Below, one piece after another: positions 26,592 through 39,602 of a stretch of DNA of 64,000 nucleotides; within the stretch, counting starts at the first letter, position 1, and the number at the start of each line of letters is the position of its first letter. Under the pieces are notes generated by a model. That model did no database searches. It was not told the DNA's origin and worked only from the letters and a program-made list of their open reading frames with translations. This DNA is from Eutrigla gurnardus (Eukaryota > Chordata > Actinopteri > Perciformes > Triglidae). Made by a program: the position numbers and the translations under genes. The DNA lies in NCBI GenBank assembly GCA_963514095.1, contig CAUPSS010000033.1, forward strand, positions 1 to 64,000, given 5' to 3'.

Positions 26592-29500
26592 ACACATGTA
26601 GAGACAGACAGGTAACCAGTCTATCATGGGGCCGACATGTAGAGACAGACAGGTAACCAGTCTATCACAGGGAGACATGTAGAGACAGACAGGTAACCAG
26701 TCTATCACAGGGGGACATGTAGAGACAGACAGGTAACCAGTCTATCACAGGGAGACATGTAGAGACAGACAGGTAACCAGTCTATCACAGGGAGACATGT
26801 AGAGACAGACAGGTAACCAGTCTATCACAGGGAGACATGTAAAGACAGACAGGTAACCAGTCTATCACAGGGAGACATGTAGAGACAGACAGGTGACCAG
26901 TCTATCACAGGGAGACATGTAGAGACAGACAGGTAACCAGTCTATCACAGGGAGACATGTAGAGACAGACAGGTAACCAGTCTATCACAGGGCTGACATG
27001 TAGAGACAGACAGGTAACCAGTCTATCACAGGGAGACATGTAGAGACAGACAGGTAACCAGTCTATCACAGGGAGACATGTACAGACAGACAGGTAACCA
27101 GTCTATCACAGGGAGACATGTAGAGACCGACAGGTAACCAGTCTATCACAGGGGGACATGTACAGACAGACAGGTAACCAGTCTATCACAGGGCTGACAT
27201 GTAGAGACAGACAGGTAACCAGTCTATCATAGGGCTGACATGTAGAGACAGACAGGTGACCAGTCTATCACAGGGCTGACATGTAGAGACAGACAGGTAA
27301 CCAGTCTATCACAGGGGGACATGTAGAGACAGACAGGTAACCAGTCTATCACAGGGAGACATGTAGAGACAGACAGGTAACCAGTCTATCACAGGGAGAC
27401 ATGTAGAGACAGACAGGTAACCAGTCTATCACAGGGAGACATGTAAAGACAGATAGGTAACCAGTCTATCACAGGGAGACATGTAGAGACAGACAGGTGA
27501 CCAGTCTATCACAGGGAGACATGTAGAGACAGACAGGTAACCAGTCTATCACAGGGAGACATGTAGAGACAGACAGTTAACCAGTCTATCACAGGGAGAC
27601 ATGTACAGACAGACAGGTAACCAGTCTATCACAGGGCTGACATGTAGAGACAGACAGGTAACCAGTCTATCACAGGGCTGACATGTAGAGACAGACAGGT
27701 AACCAGTCTATCATAGGGCTGACATGTAGAGACAGACAGGTAACCAGTCTATCACATGGAGACATGTGGAGACAGACAGGTAACCAGTCTATCACAGGGA
27801 GACATGTAGAGACAGACAGGTAACCAGTCTATCACAGGGAGACATGTAGAGACCGACAGGTAACCAGTCTATCACAGGGGGACATGTAGAGACAGACAGG
27901 TAACCAGTCTATCATAGGGCTGACATGTAGAGACAGACAGGTGACCAGTCTATCACAGGGCTGACATGTAGAGACAGACAGGTAACCAGTCTATCACAGG
28001 GAGACATGTAGAGACAGACAGGTAACCAGTCTATCACAGGGAGACATGTAGAGACAGACAGGTAATCAGTCTATCACAGGGCTGACATTCAGAGACAGAC
28101 AGGCAACCAGTCTATCACAGGGCTGACATGTAGAGACAGACAGGTAACCAGTCTATCACAGGGCCGACATGTAGAGACAGACAGGTAACCAGTCTATCAC
28201 AGGGAGACATGTAGAGACAGACAGGTAACCAGTCTATCACAGGGAGACATGTAGAGACAGACAGGTAACCAGTCTATCATGGGGCCGACATGTAGAGACA
28301 GACAGGTAACCAGTCTATCACAGGGAGACATGTATAGACAGACAGGTAACCAGTCTATCATGGGGCCGACATGTAGAGACAGACAGGTAACCAGTCTATC
28401 ACAGGGAGACATGTAGAGACAGACAGGTAACCAGTCTATCACAGGGGGACATGTAGAGACAGACAGGTAACCAGTCTATCACAGGGAGACATGTAGAGAC
28501 AGACAGGTAACCAGTCTATCACAGGGAGACATGTAGAGACAGACAGGTAACCAGTCTATCACAGGGGGACATGTAGAGACAGACAGGTAACCAGTCTATC
28601 ACAGGGAGACATGTAGAGACAGACAGGTAACCAGTCTATCACAGGGAGACATGTAGAGACAGACAGGTAACCAGTCTATCACAGGGAGACATGTAAAGAC
28701 AGACAGGTAACCAGTCTATCACAGGGAGACATGTAGAGACAGACAGGTGACCAGTCTATCACAGGGAGACATGTAGAGACAGACAGGTAACCAGTCTATC
28801 ACAGGGAGACATGTAGAGACAGACAGGTAACCAGTCTATCACAGGGCTGACATGTAGAGACAGACAGGTAACCAGTCTATCACAGGGAGACATGTAGAGA
28901 CAGACAGGTAACCAGTCTATCACAGGGAGACATGTACAGACAGACAGGTAACCAGTCTATCACAGGGCTGACATGTAGAGACAGACAGGTCACCAGTCTA
29001 TCACAGGGCTGACATGTAGAGACAGACAGGTAACCAGTCTATCATAGGGCTGACATGTAGAGACAGACAGGTAACCAGTCTATCACATGGAGACATGTGG
29101 AGACAGACACGTAACCAGTCTATCACATGGAGACATGTAGAGACAGACAGGTAACCAGTCTATCACAGGGAGACATGTAGAGACAGACAGGTAACCAGTC
29201 TATCACAGGGCCGACATGTAGAGACAGACAGGTAACCAGTCTATCACAGGGAGACATGTAGAGACAGACAGGTAACCAGTCTATCACAGGGAGACATGTA
29301 GAGACAGACAGGTAACCAGTCTATCATGGGGCCGACATGTAGAGACAGAAAGGTAACCAGTCTATCACAGGGAGACATGTAGAGACAGACAGGTAACCAG
29401 TCTATCACAGGGGGACATGTAGAGACAGACAGGTAACCAGTCTATCACAGGGAGACATGTAGAGACAGACAGGTAACCAGTCTATCACAGGGAGACATGT

Positions 29501-29630
29501 AGAGACAGACAGGTAACCAGTCTATCACAGGGGGACATGTAGAGACAGACAGGTAACCAGTCTATCACAGGGAGACATGTAGAGACAGACAGGTAACCAG
29601 TCTATCACAGGGAGACATGTGGAGACAGAC
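26592..29630 (+). repeat. Copy of 4.86-4.89 plus 6.18-9 kb (offset 20,443 bp)
   Basis: From 26625 onward markers match the left region at exactly 20,443 bp: CATGGGGCC 6182/26625, AAAGACAGATAGG 7001/27444, GTTAACC 7130/27573, GACATTCAG 7641/28084, AAAGACAGACAGG 8251/28694 and GGTCACC 8546/28989. One extra 41-bp CATAGGGCTGAC monomer then shifts the offset to 20,484 (ACACGTAACC at 29107, ACAGAAAGG at 29345). To the left of 26592 the offset is 21,731 bp; the 1,288-bp difference is the tandem duplication present only on the left. The CAGAGAGACA variant is absent here. Confidence 0.9.
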
Positions 29631-31911
29631 AGGTAACCAGTCTATCACAGGGAGACATGTAGAGACAGACAGGAAACCAGTCTATCACAGGGAGACATGT
29701 AGAGACCGACAGGTAACCAGTCTATCACAGGGGGACATGTAGAGACAGACAGGTAACCAGTCTATCACAGGGAGACATGTAGAGACAGACAGGTAACCAG
29801 TCTATCACAGGGAGACATGTAGAGACAGACAGGTAACCAGTCTATCACGGGGCCGACATGTAGAGACAGACAGGTAACCAGTCTATCACAGGGAGACATG
29901 TAGAGACAGACAGGCAACCAGTCTATCACAGGGCTGACATGTAGAGACAGACAGGTAACCAGTCTATCACAGGGCCGACATGTAGAGACAGACAGGTAAC
30001 CAGTCTATCACAGGGAGACATGTACAGACAGACAGGTAACCAGTCTATCACAGGGCTGACATGTAGAGACAGACAGGTAACCAGTCTATCACAGGGCTGA
30101 CATGTAGAGACAGACAGGTAACCAGTCTATCACAGGGAGACATGTAGAGACAGACAGGTAACCAGTCTATCACAGGGAGACATGTACAGACAGACAGGTA
30201 ACCAGTCTATCACAGGGCTGACATGTAGAGACAGACAGGTCACCAGTCTATCACAGGGCTGACATGTAGAGACAGACAGGTAACCAGTCTATCATAGGGC
30301 TGACATGTAGAGACAGACAGGTAACCAGTCTATCACATGGAGACATGTGGAGACAGACACGTAACCAGTCTATCACAGGGAGACATGTAAAGACAGATAG
30401 GTAACCAGTCTATCACAGGGAGACATGTAGAGACAGACAGGTGACCAGTCTATCACAGGGAGACATGTAGAGACAGACAGGTAACCAGTCTATCACAGGG
30501 AGACATGTAGAGACAGACAGGTAACCAGTCTATCACAGGGAGACATGTACAGACAGACAGGTAACCAGTCTATCACAGGGCTGACATGTAGAGACAGACA
30601 GGTAACCAGTCTATCACAGGGCTGACATGTAGAGACAGACAGGTAACCAGTCTATCATAGGCATGACATGTAGAGACAGACAGGTAACCAGTCTATCACA
30701 TGGAGACATGTGGAGACAGACAGGTAACCAGTCTATCACAGGGAGACATGTAGAGACAGACAGGTAACCAGTCTATCACAGGGAGACATGTAGAGACCGA
30801 CAGGTAACCAGTCTATCACAGGGGGACATGTAGAGACAGACAGGTAACCAGTCTATCATAGGGCTGACATGTAGAGACAGACAGGTGACCAGTCTATCAC
30901 AGGGCTGACATGTAGAGACAGACAGGTAACCAGTCTATCACAGGGAGACATGTAGAGACAGACAGGTAACCAGTCTATCACAGGGAGACATGTAGAGACA
31001 GACAGGTAATCAGTCTATCACAGGGCTGACATGTAGAGACAGACAGGCAACCAGTCTATCACAGGGCTGACATGTAGAGACAGACAGGTAACCAGTCTAT
31101 CACAGGGCCGACATGTAGAGACAGACAGGTAACCAGTCTATCACAGGGAGACATGTAGAGACAGACAGGTAACCAGTCTATCACAGGGAGACATGTAGAG
31201 ACAGACAGGTAACCAGTCTATCATGGGGCCGACATGTAGAGACAGACAGGTAACCAGTCTATCACAGGGAGACATGTATAGACAGACAGGTAACCAGTCT
31301 ATCATGGGGCCGACATGTAGAGACAGACAGGTAACCAGTCTATCACAGGGAGACATGTAGAGACAGACAGGTAACCAGTCTATCACAGGGGGACATGTAG
31401 AGACAGACAGGTAACCAGTCTATCACAGGGAGACATGTACAGACAGACAGGTAACCAGTCTATCACAGGGAGACATGTAGAGACAGACAGGTAACCAGTC
31501 TATCACAGGGGGACATGTAGAGACAGACAGGTAACCAGTCTATCACAGGGAGACATGTAGAGACAGACAGGTAACCAGTCTATCACAGGGAGACATGTAG
31601 AGACAGACAGGTAACCAGTCTATCACAGGGAGACATGTAAAGACAGACAGGTAACCAGTCTATCACAGGGAGACATGTAGAGACAGACAGGTAACCAGTC
31701 TATCACAGGGAGACATGTAGAGACAGACAGGTAACCAGTCTATCACAGGGAGACATGTAGAGACAGACAGGTAACCAGTCTATCATAGGGCTGACATGTA
31801 GAGACAGACAGGTAACCAGTCTATCACATGGAGACATGTGGAGACAGACACGTAACCAGTCTATCACAGGGAGACATGTAGAGACAGACAGGTAACCAGT
31901 CTATCACAGGG
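29631..31911 (+). repeat. Mosaic segment containing a fourth copy of the 1,250-bp block
   Basis: 30388-31638 reproduces 10585-11835 at a constant 19,803-bp offset (AAAGACAGATAGG, GGTAATCAG at 31006, twin CATGGGGCC at 31141, AAAGACAGACAGG at 31638). It has a private CATAGGCATGAC variant near 30656. The flank 29631-30387 is a patchwork of common monomers with private GGAAACC near 29672, a CACGGGGCC monomer near 29847 and GGTCACC near 30239. Nothing other than monomers is present. Confidence 0.82.
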
Positions 31912-33600
31912 CCGACATGTAGAGACAGACAGGTAACCAGTCTATCACAGGGAGACATGTAGAGACAGACAGGTAACCAGTCTATCACAGGGAGACATGT
32001 AGAGACAGACAGGTAACCAGTCTATCATGGGGCCGACATGTAGAGACAGACAGGTAACCAGTCTATCACAGGGAGACATGTAGAGACAGACAGGTAACCA
32101 GTCTATCACAGGGGGACATGTAGAGACAGACAGGTAACCAGTCTATCACAGGGAGACATGTAGAGACAGACAGGTAACCAGTCTATCACAGGGAGACATG
32201 TAGAGACAGACAGGTAACCAGTCTATCACAGGGGGACATGTAGAGACAGACAGGTAACCAGTCTATCACAGGGAGACATGTAGAGACAGACAGGTAACCA
32301 GTCTATCACAGGGAGACATGTAGAGACAGACAGGTAACCAGTCTATCACAGGGAGACATGTAAAGACAGACAGGTAACCAGTCTATCACAGGGAGACATG
32401 TAGAGACAGACAGGTGACCAGTCTATCACAGGGAGACATGTAGAGACAGACAGGTAACCAGTCTATCACAGGGAGACATGTAGAGACAGACAGGTAACCA
32501 GTCTATCACAGGGCTGACATGTAGAGACAGACAGGTAACCAGTCTATCACAGGGAGACATGTAGAGACAGACAGGTAACCAGTCTATCACAGGGAGACAT
32601 TTACAGACAGACAGGTAACCAGTCTATCACAGGGCTGACATGTAGAGACAGACAGGTAACCAGTCTATCACAGGGCTGACATGTAGAGACAGACAGGTAA
32701 CCAGTCTATCATAGGGCTGACATGTAGAGACAGACAGGTAACCAGTCTATCACATGGAGACATGTGGAGACAGACACGTAACCAGTCTATCACATGGAGA
32801 CATGTAGAGACAGACAGGTAACCAGTCTATCACAGGGAGACATGTAGAGACCGACAGGTAACCAGTCTATCACAGGGGGACATGTAGAGACAGACAGGTA
32901 ACCAGTCTATCACATGGAGACATGTGGAGACAGACAGGTAACCAGTCTATCACGGGGCCGACATGTAGAGACAGACAGGTAACCAGTCTATCACAGGGAG
33001 ACATGTAGAGACAGACAGGTAACCAGTCTATCACAGGGGGACATGTAGAGACAGACAGGTAACCAATCTATCACATGGAGACATGTGGAGACATACAGGT
33101 AACCAGTCTATCACAGGGAGACATGTAGAGACAGACAGGTAACCAGTCTATCACAGGGAGACAAGTAGAGACAGACAGGTAACCAGTCTATCACAGGGAG
33201 ACATGTAGAGACAGACAGGTAACCAGTCTATCACAGGGCCGACATTTAGAGACAGACAGGTAACCAGTCTATCACAGGGAGACATGTAGAGACAGACAGG
33301 TAACCAGTCTATCACAGGGCTGACATGTAGAGACAGACAGGTGACCAGTCTATCACAGGGCTGACATGTAGAGAGAGACAGGTGACCAGTCTATCACAGG
33401 GCTGACATGTAGAGACAGACAGGTAACCAGTCTATAACAGGCTGACATGTAGAGACAGACAGGTGACCAGTCTATCACAGGGCTGACATGTAGAGACAGA
33501 CAGGTAACCAGTCTATCACAGGGAGACATGTAGAGACAGACAGGTAACCAGTCTATCACAGGGAGACATGTAGAGACAGACAGGTAACCAGTCTATCACA
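31912..33600 (+). repeat. Distinctive block, left copy of a 28,011-bp-separated pair
   Basis: From 32026 to about 33560 every marker I checked recurs exactly 28,011 bp to the right: CATGGGGCC 32026/60037, AAAGACAG 32361/60372, ACACGTAACC 32774/60785, GACATTTAG 33241/61252 and GAGAGAGACAGG near 33372/61383. Two variants, GAGAGAGAC and a shortened GGCTGAC junction (near 33439), are seen only in this pair. This copy has private changes: CATTTACAG near 32600, ACATACAGG near 33092, ACAAGTAG near 33172 and CTATAACAG near 33434. Confidence 0.88.
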
Positions 33601-35399
33601 GGGCTGACATGTAGAGACAGACAGGCAACCAGTCTATCACAGGGCTGACATGTAGAGACAGACAGGTAACCAGTCTATCACAGGGAGACATGTAGAGACA
33701 GACAGGTAACCAGTCTATCACAGGGGGACATGTAGAGACAGACAGGTGACCAGTCTATCACAGGGAGACATGTAGAGACAGACAGGTAACCAGTCTATCA
33801 CAGGGAGACATGTAGAGACAGACAGGTAACCAGTCTATCACAGGGCTGACATGTAGAGACAGACAGGTGACCAGTCTATCACAGGGAGACATGTAGAGAC
33901 AGACAGGTAACCAGTCTATCACAGGGAGACATGTAGAGACAGACAGGTAACCAGTCTATCACAGGGAGACATGTACAGACAGACAGGTAACCAGTCTATC
34001 ACAGGGAGACATGTAGAGACAGACAGGTGACCAGTCTATCACAGGGAGACATTTAGAGACAGACAGGTAACCAGTCTATCACAGGGAGACATGTAGAGAC
34101 AGACAGGTAACCAGTCTATCACAGGGAGACATGTAGAGACAGACAGGTAACCAGTCTATCACAGGGCTGACATGTAGAGACAGACAGGCAACCAGTCTAT
34201 CACAGGGCTGACATGTAGAGACAGACAGGTAACCAGTCTATCACAGGGCCGACATGTAGAGACAGACAGGTAACCAGTCTATCACAGGGAGACATGTAGA
34301 GACAGACAGGTAACCAGTCTATCACAGGGAGACATGTAGAGACAGACAGGTAACCAGTCTATCACAGGGGGACATGTAGAGACAGACAGGTAACCAGTCT
34401 ATCACAGGGAGACATGTAGAGACAGACAGGTAACCAGTCTATCACAGAGAGACATGTAGAGACAGACAGGTAACCAGTCTATCACAGGGAGACATGTAAA
34501 GACAGACAGGTAACCAGTCTATCACAGGGAGACATGTAGAGACAGACAGGTAACCAGTCTATCACAGGTAGACATGTAGAGACAGACAGGTAACCAGTCT
34601 ATCATGGGGCCGACATGTAGAGACAGACAGGTAACCAGTCTATCACAGGGAGACATGTAGAGACAGACAGGTAACCAGTCTATCACAGGGGGACATGTAG
34701 AGACAGACAGGTAACCAGTCTATCACAGGGAGACATGTAGAGACAGACAGGTAACCAGTCTATCACAGGGAGACATGTAGAGACAGACATGTAACCAGTC
34801 TATCACAGGGGGACATGTAGAGACAGACAGGTAACCAGTCTATCACAGGGAGACATGTAGAGACAGACAGGTAACCAGTCTATCACAGGGAGACATGTAG
34901 AGACAGACAGGTAACCAGTCTATCACAGGGAGACATGTAAAGACAGACAGGTAACCAGTCTATCACAGGGAGACATGTAGAGACAGACAGGTGACCAGTC
35001 TATCACAGGGAGACATGTAGAGACAGACAGGTAACCAGTCTATCACAGGGAGACATGTAGAGACAGACAGGTAACCAGTCTATCACAGGGCTGACATGTA
35101 GAGACAGACAGGCAACCAGTCTATCACAGGGCTGACATGTAGAGACAGGCAGGTAACCAGTCTATCACAGGGCCGACATGTAGAGACAGACAGGTAACCA
35201 GTCTATCACAGGGAGACATGTAGAGACAGACAGGTAACCAGTCTATCACAGGGAGACATGTAGAGACAGACAGGTAACCAGTCTATCACAGGGGGACATG
35301 TAGAGACAGACAGGTAACCAGTCTATCACAGGGAGACATGTAGAGACAGACAGGTAACCAGTCTATCACAGGGAGACATGTAGAGACAGACAGGTAACC
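33601..35399 (+). repeat. Mosaic array segment with many private variants
   Basis: Contains only monomers, with no extended higher-order match that I could follow. Private changes include GACATTTAG near 34050, CAGAGAGAC near 34447, CAGGTAGAC near 34567, ACATGTAACC near 34789 and GACAGGCAGG near 35146. The GGGGGACATG, AAAGAC, GTGACC series from 34690 to 35000 resembles the 965-bp unit. Confidence 0.75.
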
Positions 35400-36740
35400 A
35401 GTCTATCACAGGGAGACATGTAAAGACAGACAGGTAACCAGTCTATCACAGGGAGACATGTAGAGACAGACAGGTGACCAGTCTATCACAGGGAGACATG
35501 TAGAGACAGACAGGTAACCAGTCTATCACAGGGAGACATGTAGAGACAGACAGGTAACCAGTCTATCACAGGGCTGACATGTAGAGACAGACAGGTAACC
35601 AGTCTATCACAGGGAGACATGTAGAGACAGACAGGTAACCAGTCTATCACAGGGAGACATGTACAGACAGACAGGTAACCAGTCTATCACAGGGAGACAT
35701 GTAGAGACCGACAGGTAACCAGTCTATCACAGGGGGACATGTACAGACAGACAGGTAACCAGTCTATCACAGGGCTGACATGTAGAGACAGACAGGTAAC
35801 CAGTCTATCATAGGGCTGACATGTAGAGACAGACAGGTGACCAGTCTATCACAGGGCTGACATGTAGAGACAGACAGGTAACCAGTCTATCACAGGGGGA
35901 CATGTAGAGACAGACAGGTAACCAGTCTATCACAGGGAGACATGTAGAGACAGACAGGTAACCAGTCTATCACAGGGAGACATGTAAAGACAGATAGGTA
36001 ACCAGTCTATCACAGGGAGACATGTAGAGACAGACAGGTGACCAGTCTATCACAGGGAGACATGTAGAGACAGACAGGTAACCAGTCTATCACAGGGAGA
36101 CATGTAGAGACAGACAGGTAACCAGTCTATCACAGGGAGACATGTACAGACAGACAGGTAACCAGTCTATCACAGGGCTGACATGTAGAGACAGACAGGT
36201 AACCAGTCTATCACAGGGCTGACATGTAGAGACAGACAGGTAACCAGTCTATCATAGGGCTGACATGTAGAGACAGACAGGTAACCAGTCTATCACATGG
36301 AGACATGTGGAGACAGACAGGTAACCAGTCTATCACAGGGAGACATGTAGAGACAGACAGGTAACCAGTCTATCACAGGGAGACATGTAGAGACCGACAG
36401 GTAACCAGTCTATCACAGGGGGACATGTAGAGACAGACAGGTAACCAGTCTATCATAGGGCTGACATGTAGAGACAGACAGGTGACCAGTCTATCACAGG
36501 GCTGACATGTAGAGACAGACAGGTAACCAGTCTATCACAGGGAGACATGTAGAGACAGACAGGTAACCAGTCTATCACAGGGAGACATGTAGAGACAGAC
36601 AGGTAATCAGTCTATCACAGGGCTGACATGTAGAGACAGACAGGCAACCAGTCTATCACAGGGCTGACATGTAGAGACAGACAGGTAACCAGTCTATCAC
36701 AGGGCCGACATGTAGAGACAGACAGGTAACCAGTCTATCA
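35400..36740 (+). repeat. Segment duplicated 2,858 bp downstream, copy 1
   Basis: Markers match 38258-39600 at 2,858 bp: AAAGACAGACAGG 35421/38279, AAAGACAGATAGG 35985/38843, GGTAATCAG 36603/39461 and GGGCCGAC 36705/39563. After about 36,745 the copies part, this one running into plain monomers and CATGGGGCC, the other into GGGGGACATG. This is one of the last places where AAAGACAGATAGG and GGTAATCAG are seen. Confidence 0.87.
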
Positions 36741-37500
36741 CAGGGAGACATGTAGAGACAGACAGGTAACCAGTCTATCACAGGGAGACATGTAGAGACT
36801 GACAGGTAACCAGTCTATCATGGGGCCGACATGTAGAGACAGACAGGTAACCAGTCTATCACAGGGAGACATGTAGAGACAGACAGGTAACCAGTCTATC
36901 ACAGGGGGACATGTAGAGACAGACAGGTAACCAGTCTTTCACAGGGAGACATGTAGAGACAGACAGGTAACCAGTCTATCACAGGGAGACATGTAGAGAC
37001 AGACAGGTAACCAGTCTATCACAGGGGGACATGTAGAGACAGACAGGTAACCAGTCTATCACAGGGAGACATGTAGAGACAGACAGGTAACCAGTCTATC
37101 ATGGGGCCGACATGTAGAGACAGACAGGTAACCAGTCTATCACAGGGAGACATGTAGAGACAGACAGGTAACCAGTCTATCACAGGGGGACATGTAGAGA
37201 CAGACAGGTAACCAGTCTTTCACAGGGAGACATGTAGAGACAGACAGGTAACCAGTCTATCACAGGGAGACATGTAGAGACAGACAGGTAACCAGTCTAT
37301 CACAGGGGGACATGTAGAGACAGACAGGTAACCAGTCTATCACAGGGAGACATGTAGAGACAGACAGGTAACCAGTCTATCACAGGGAGACATGTAGAGA
37401 CAGACAGGTAACCAGTCTATCACAGGGAGACATGTAAAGACAGACAGGTAACCAGTCTATCACAGGGAGACATGTAGAGACAGACAGGTGACCAGTCTAT
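36741..37500 (+). repeat. 281-bp (seven-monomer) tandem duplication with GTCTTTC
   Basis: The CATGGGGCC, plain, GGGGGACATG, GTCTTTCACAGG series occurs twice in a row, with TCTTTC at 36935 and 37216 (281 bp apart, six 40-bp and one 41-bp monomer). This is the first appearance of GTCTTTC, a variant restricted to 36.9-55.9 kb. A private GACTGACAGG lies near 36798. Confidence 0.85.
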
Positions 37501-38257
37501 CACAGGGAGACATGTAGAGACAGACAGGTAACCAGTCTATCACAGGGAGACATGTAGAGACAGACAGGTAACCAGTCTATCACAGGGCTGACATGTAGAG
37601 ACAGACAGGTAACCAGTCTATCACAGGGAGACATGTAGAGACAGACAGGCAACCAGTCTATCACAGGGCTGACATGTAGAGACAGACAGGTAACCAGTCT
37701 ATCACAGGGCCGACATGTAGAGACAGACAGGTAACCAGTCTATCACAGGGAGACATGTGGAGACAGACAGGTAACCAGTCTATCACAGGGAGACATGTAG
37801 AGACCGACAGGTAACCAGTCTATCACAGGGAGACATGTAGAGACAGACAGGTAACCAGTCTATCACAGGGAGACATGTAGAGACAGACAGGTAACCAGTC
37901 TATCACGGGGCCGACATGGAGAGACAGACAGGTAACCAGTCTATCACAGGGAGACATGTAGAGACAGACAGGTAACCGATCTATCACAGGGAGACATGGA
38001 GAGACAGACAGGTAACCAGTCTATCACAGGGAGACATGTAAAGACAGACAGGTAACCAGTCTATCACAGGGAGACATGTAGAGACAGACAGGTGACCACT
38101 CTATCACAGGGAGACATGTAGAGACAGACAGGTAACCAGTCTATCACAGGGGGACATGTAGAGACAGACAGGTAACCAGTCTATCACAGGGAGACATGTA
38201 GAGACAGATAGGTAACCAGTCTATCACAGGGAGACATGTAGAGACAGACAGGTAACC
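37501..38257 (+). repeat. Segment with CATGGAGAGAC variants, related to 41.2-41.9 kb
   Basis: GACATGGAGAGAC (GTA changed to GGA) occurs at 37913 and 37993 here and at 41373 and 41653 in the related segment. The copies differ by 200 bp (five monomers) between the two markers. Private changes include GTAACCGATC near 37975 and GTGACCACTC near 38093. GAGACAGATAGG near 38203 is shared with 41863. Confidence 0.8.
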
Positions 38258-39602
38258 AGTCTATCACAGGGAGACATGTAAAGACAGACAGGTAACCAGT
38301 CTATCACAGGGAGACATGTAGAGACAGACAGGTGACCAGTCTATCACAGGGAGACATGTAGAGACAGACAGGTAACCAGTCTATCACAGGGAGACATGTA
38401 GAGACAGACAGGTAACCAGTCTATCACAGGGCTGACATGTAGAGACAGACAGGTAACCAGTCTATCACAGGGAGACATGTAGAGACAGACAGGTAACCAG
38501 TCTATCACAGGGAGACATGTACAGACAGACAGGTAACCAGTCTATCACAGGGAGACATGTAGAGACCGACAGGTAACCAGTCTATCACAGGGGGACATGT
38601 ACAGACAGACAGGTAACCAGTCTATCACAGGGCTGACATGTAGAGACAGACAGGTAACCAGTCTATCATAGGGCTGACATGTAGAGACAGACAGGTGACC
38701 AGTCTATCACAGGGCTGACATGTAGAGACAGACAGGTAACCAGTCTATCACAGGGGGACATGTAGAGACAGACAGGTAACCAGTCTATCACAGGGAGACA
38801 TGTAGAGACAGACAGGTAACCAGTCTATCACAGGGAGACATGTAAAGACAGATAGGTAACCAGTCTATCACAGGGAGACATGTAGAGACAGACAGGTGAC
38901 CAGTCTATCACAGGGAGACATGTAGAGACAGACAGGTAACCAGTCTATCACAGGGAGACATGTAGAGACAGACAGGTAACCAGTCTATCACAGGGAGACA
39001 TGTACAGACAGACAGGTAACCAGTCTATCACAGGGCTGACATGTAGAGACAGACAGGTAACCAGTCTATCACAGGGCTGACATGTAGAGACAGACAGGTA
39101 ACCAGTCTATCATAGGGCTGACATGTAGAGACAGACAGGTAACCAGTCTATCACATGGAGACATGTGGAGACAGACAGGTAACCAGTCTATCACAGGGAG
39201 ACATGTAGAGACAGACAGGTAACCAGTCTATCACAGGGAGACATGTAGAGACCGACAGGTAACCAGTCTATCACAGGGGGACATGTAGAGACAGACAGGT
39301 AACCAGTCTATCATAGGGCTGACATGTAGAGACAGACAGGTGACCAGTCTATCACAGGGCTGACATGTAGAGACAGACAGGTAACCAGTCTATCACAGGG
39401 AGACATGTAGAGACAGACAGGTAACCAGTCTATCACAGGGAGACATGTAGAGACAGACAGGTAATCAGTCTATCACAGGGCTGACATGTAGAGACAGACA
39501 GGCAACCAGTCTATCACAGGGCTGACATGTAGAGACAGACAGGTAACCAGTCTATCACAGGGCCGACATGTAGAGACAGACAGGTAACCAGTCTATCACA
39601 GG
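38258..39602 (+). repeat. Segment duplicated from 35.4-36.7 kb, copy 2
   Basis: Same variant order as 35400-36740 at +2,858 bp. It contains the last AAAGACAGATAGG monomer (38843) and the last GGTAATCAG (39461) in the window. Downstream, the equivalent positions carry GACAGACAGG and GGTAACCAG, so its right end marks the end of the left variant domain. Confidence 0.87.

Noticed and set aside
33353..33559. Transposon insertion or unique sequence at the GAGAGAGAC block
   Set aside because: The unusual run consists of ordinary monomers with point changes and one shortened junction. There is no target-site duplication, terminal repeat or foreign sequence.
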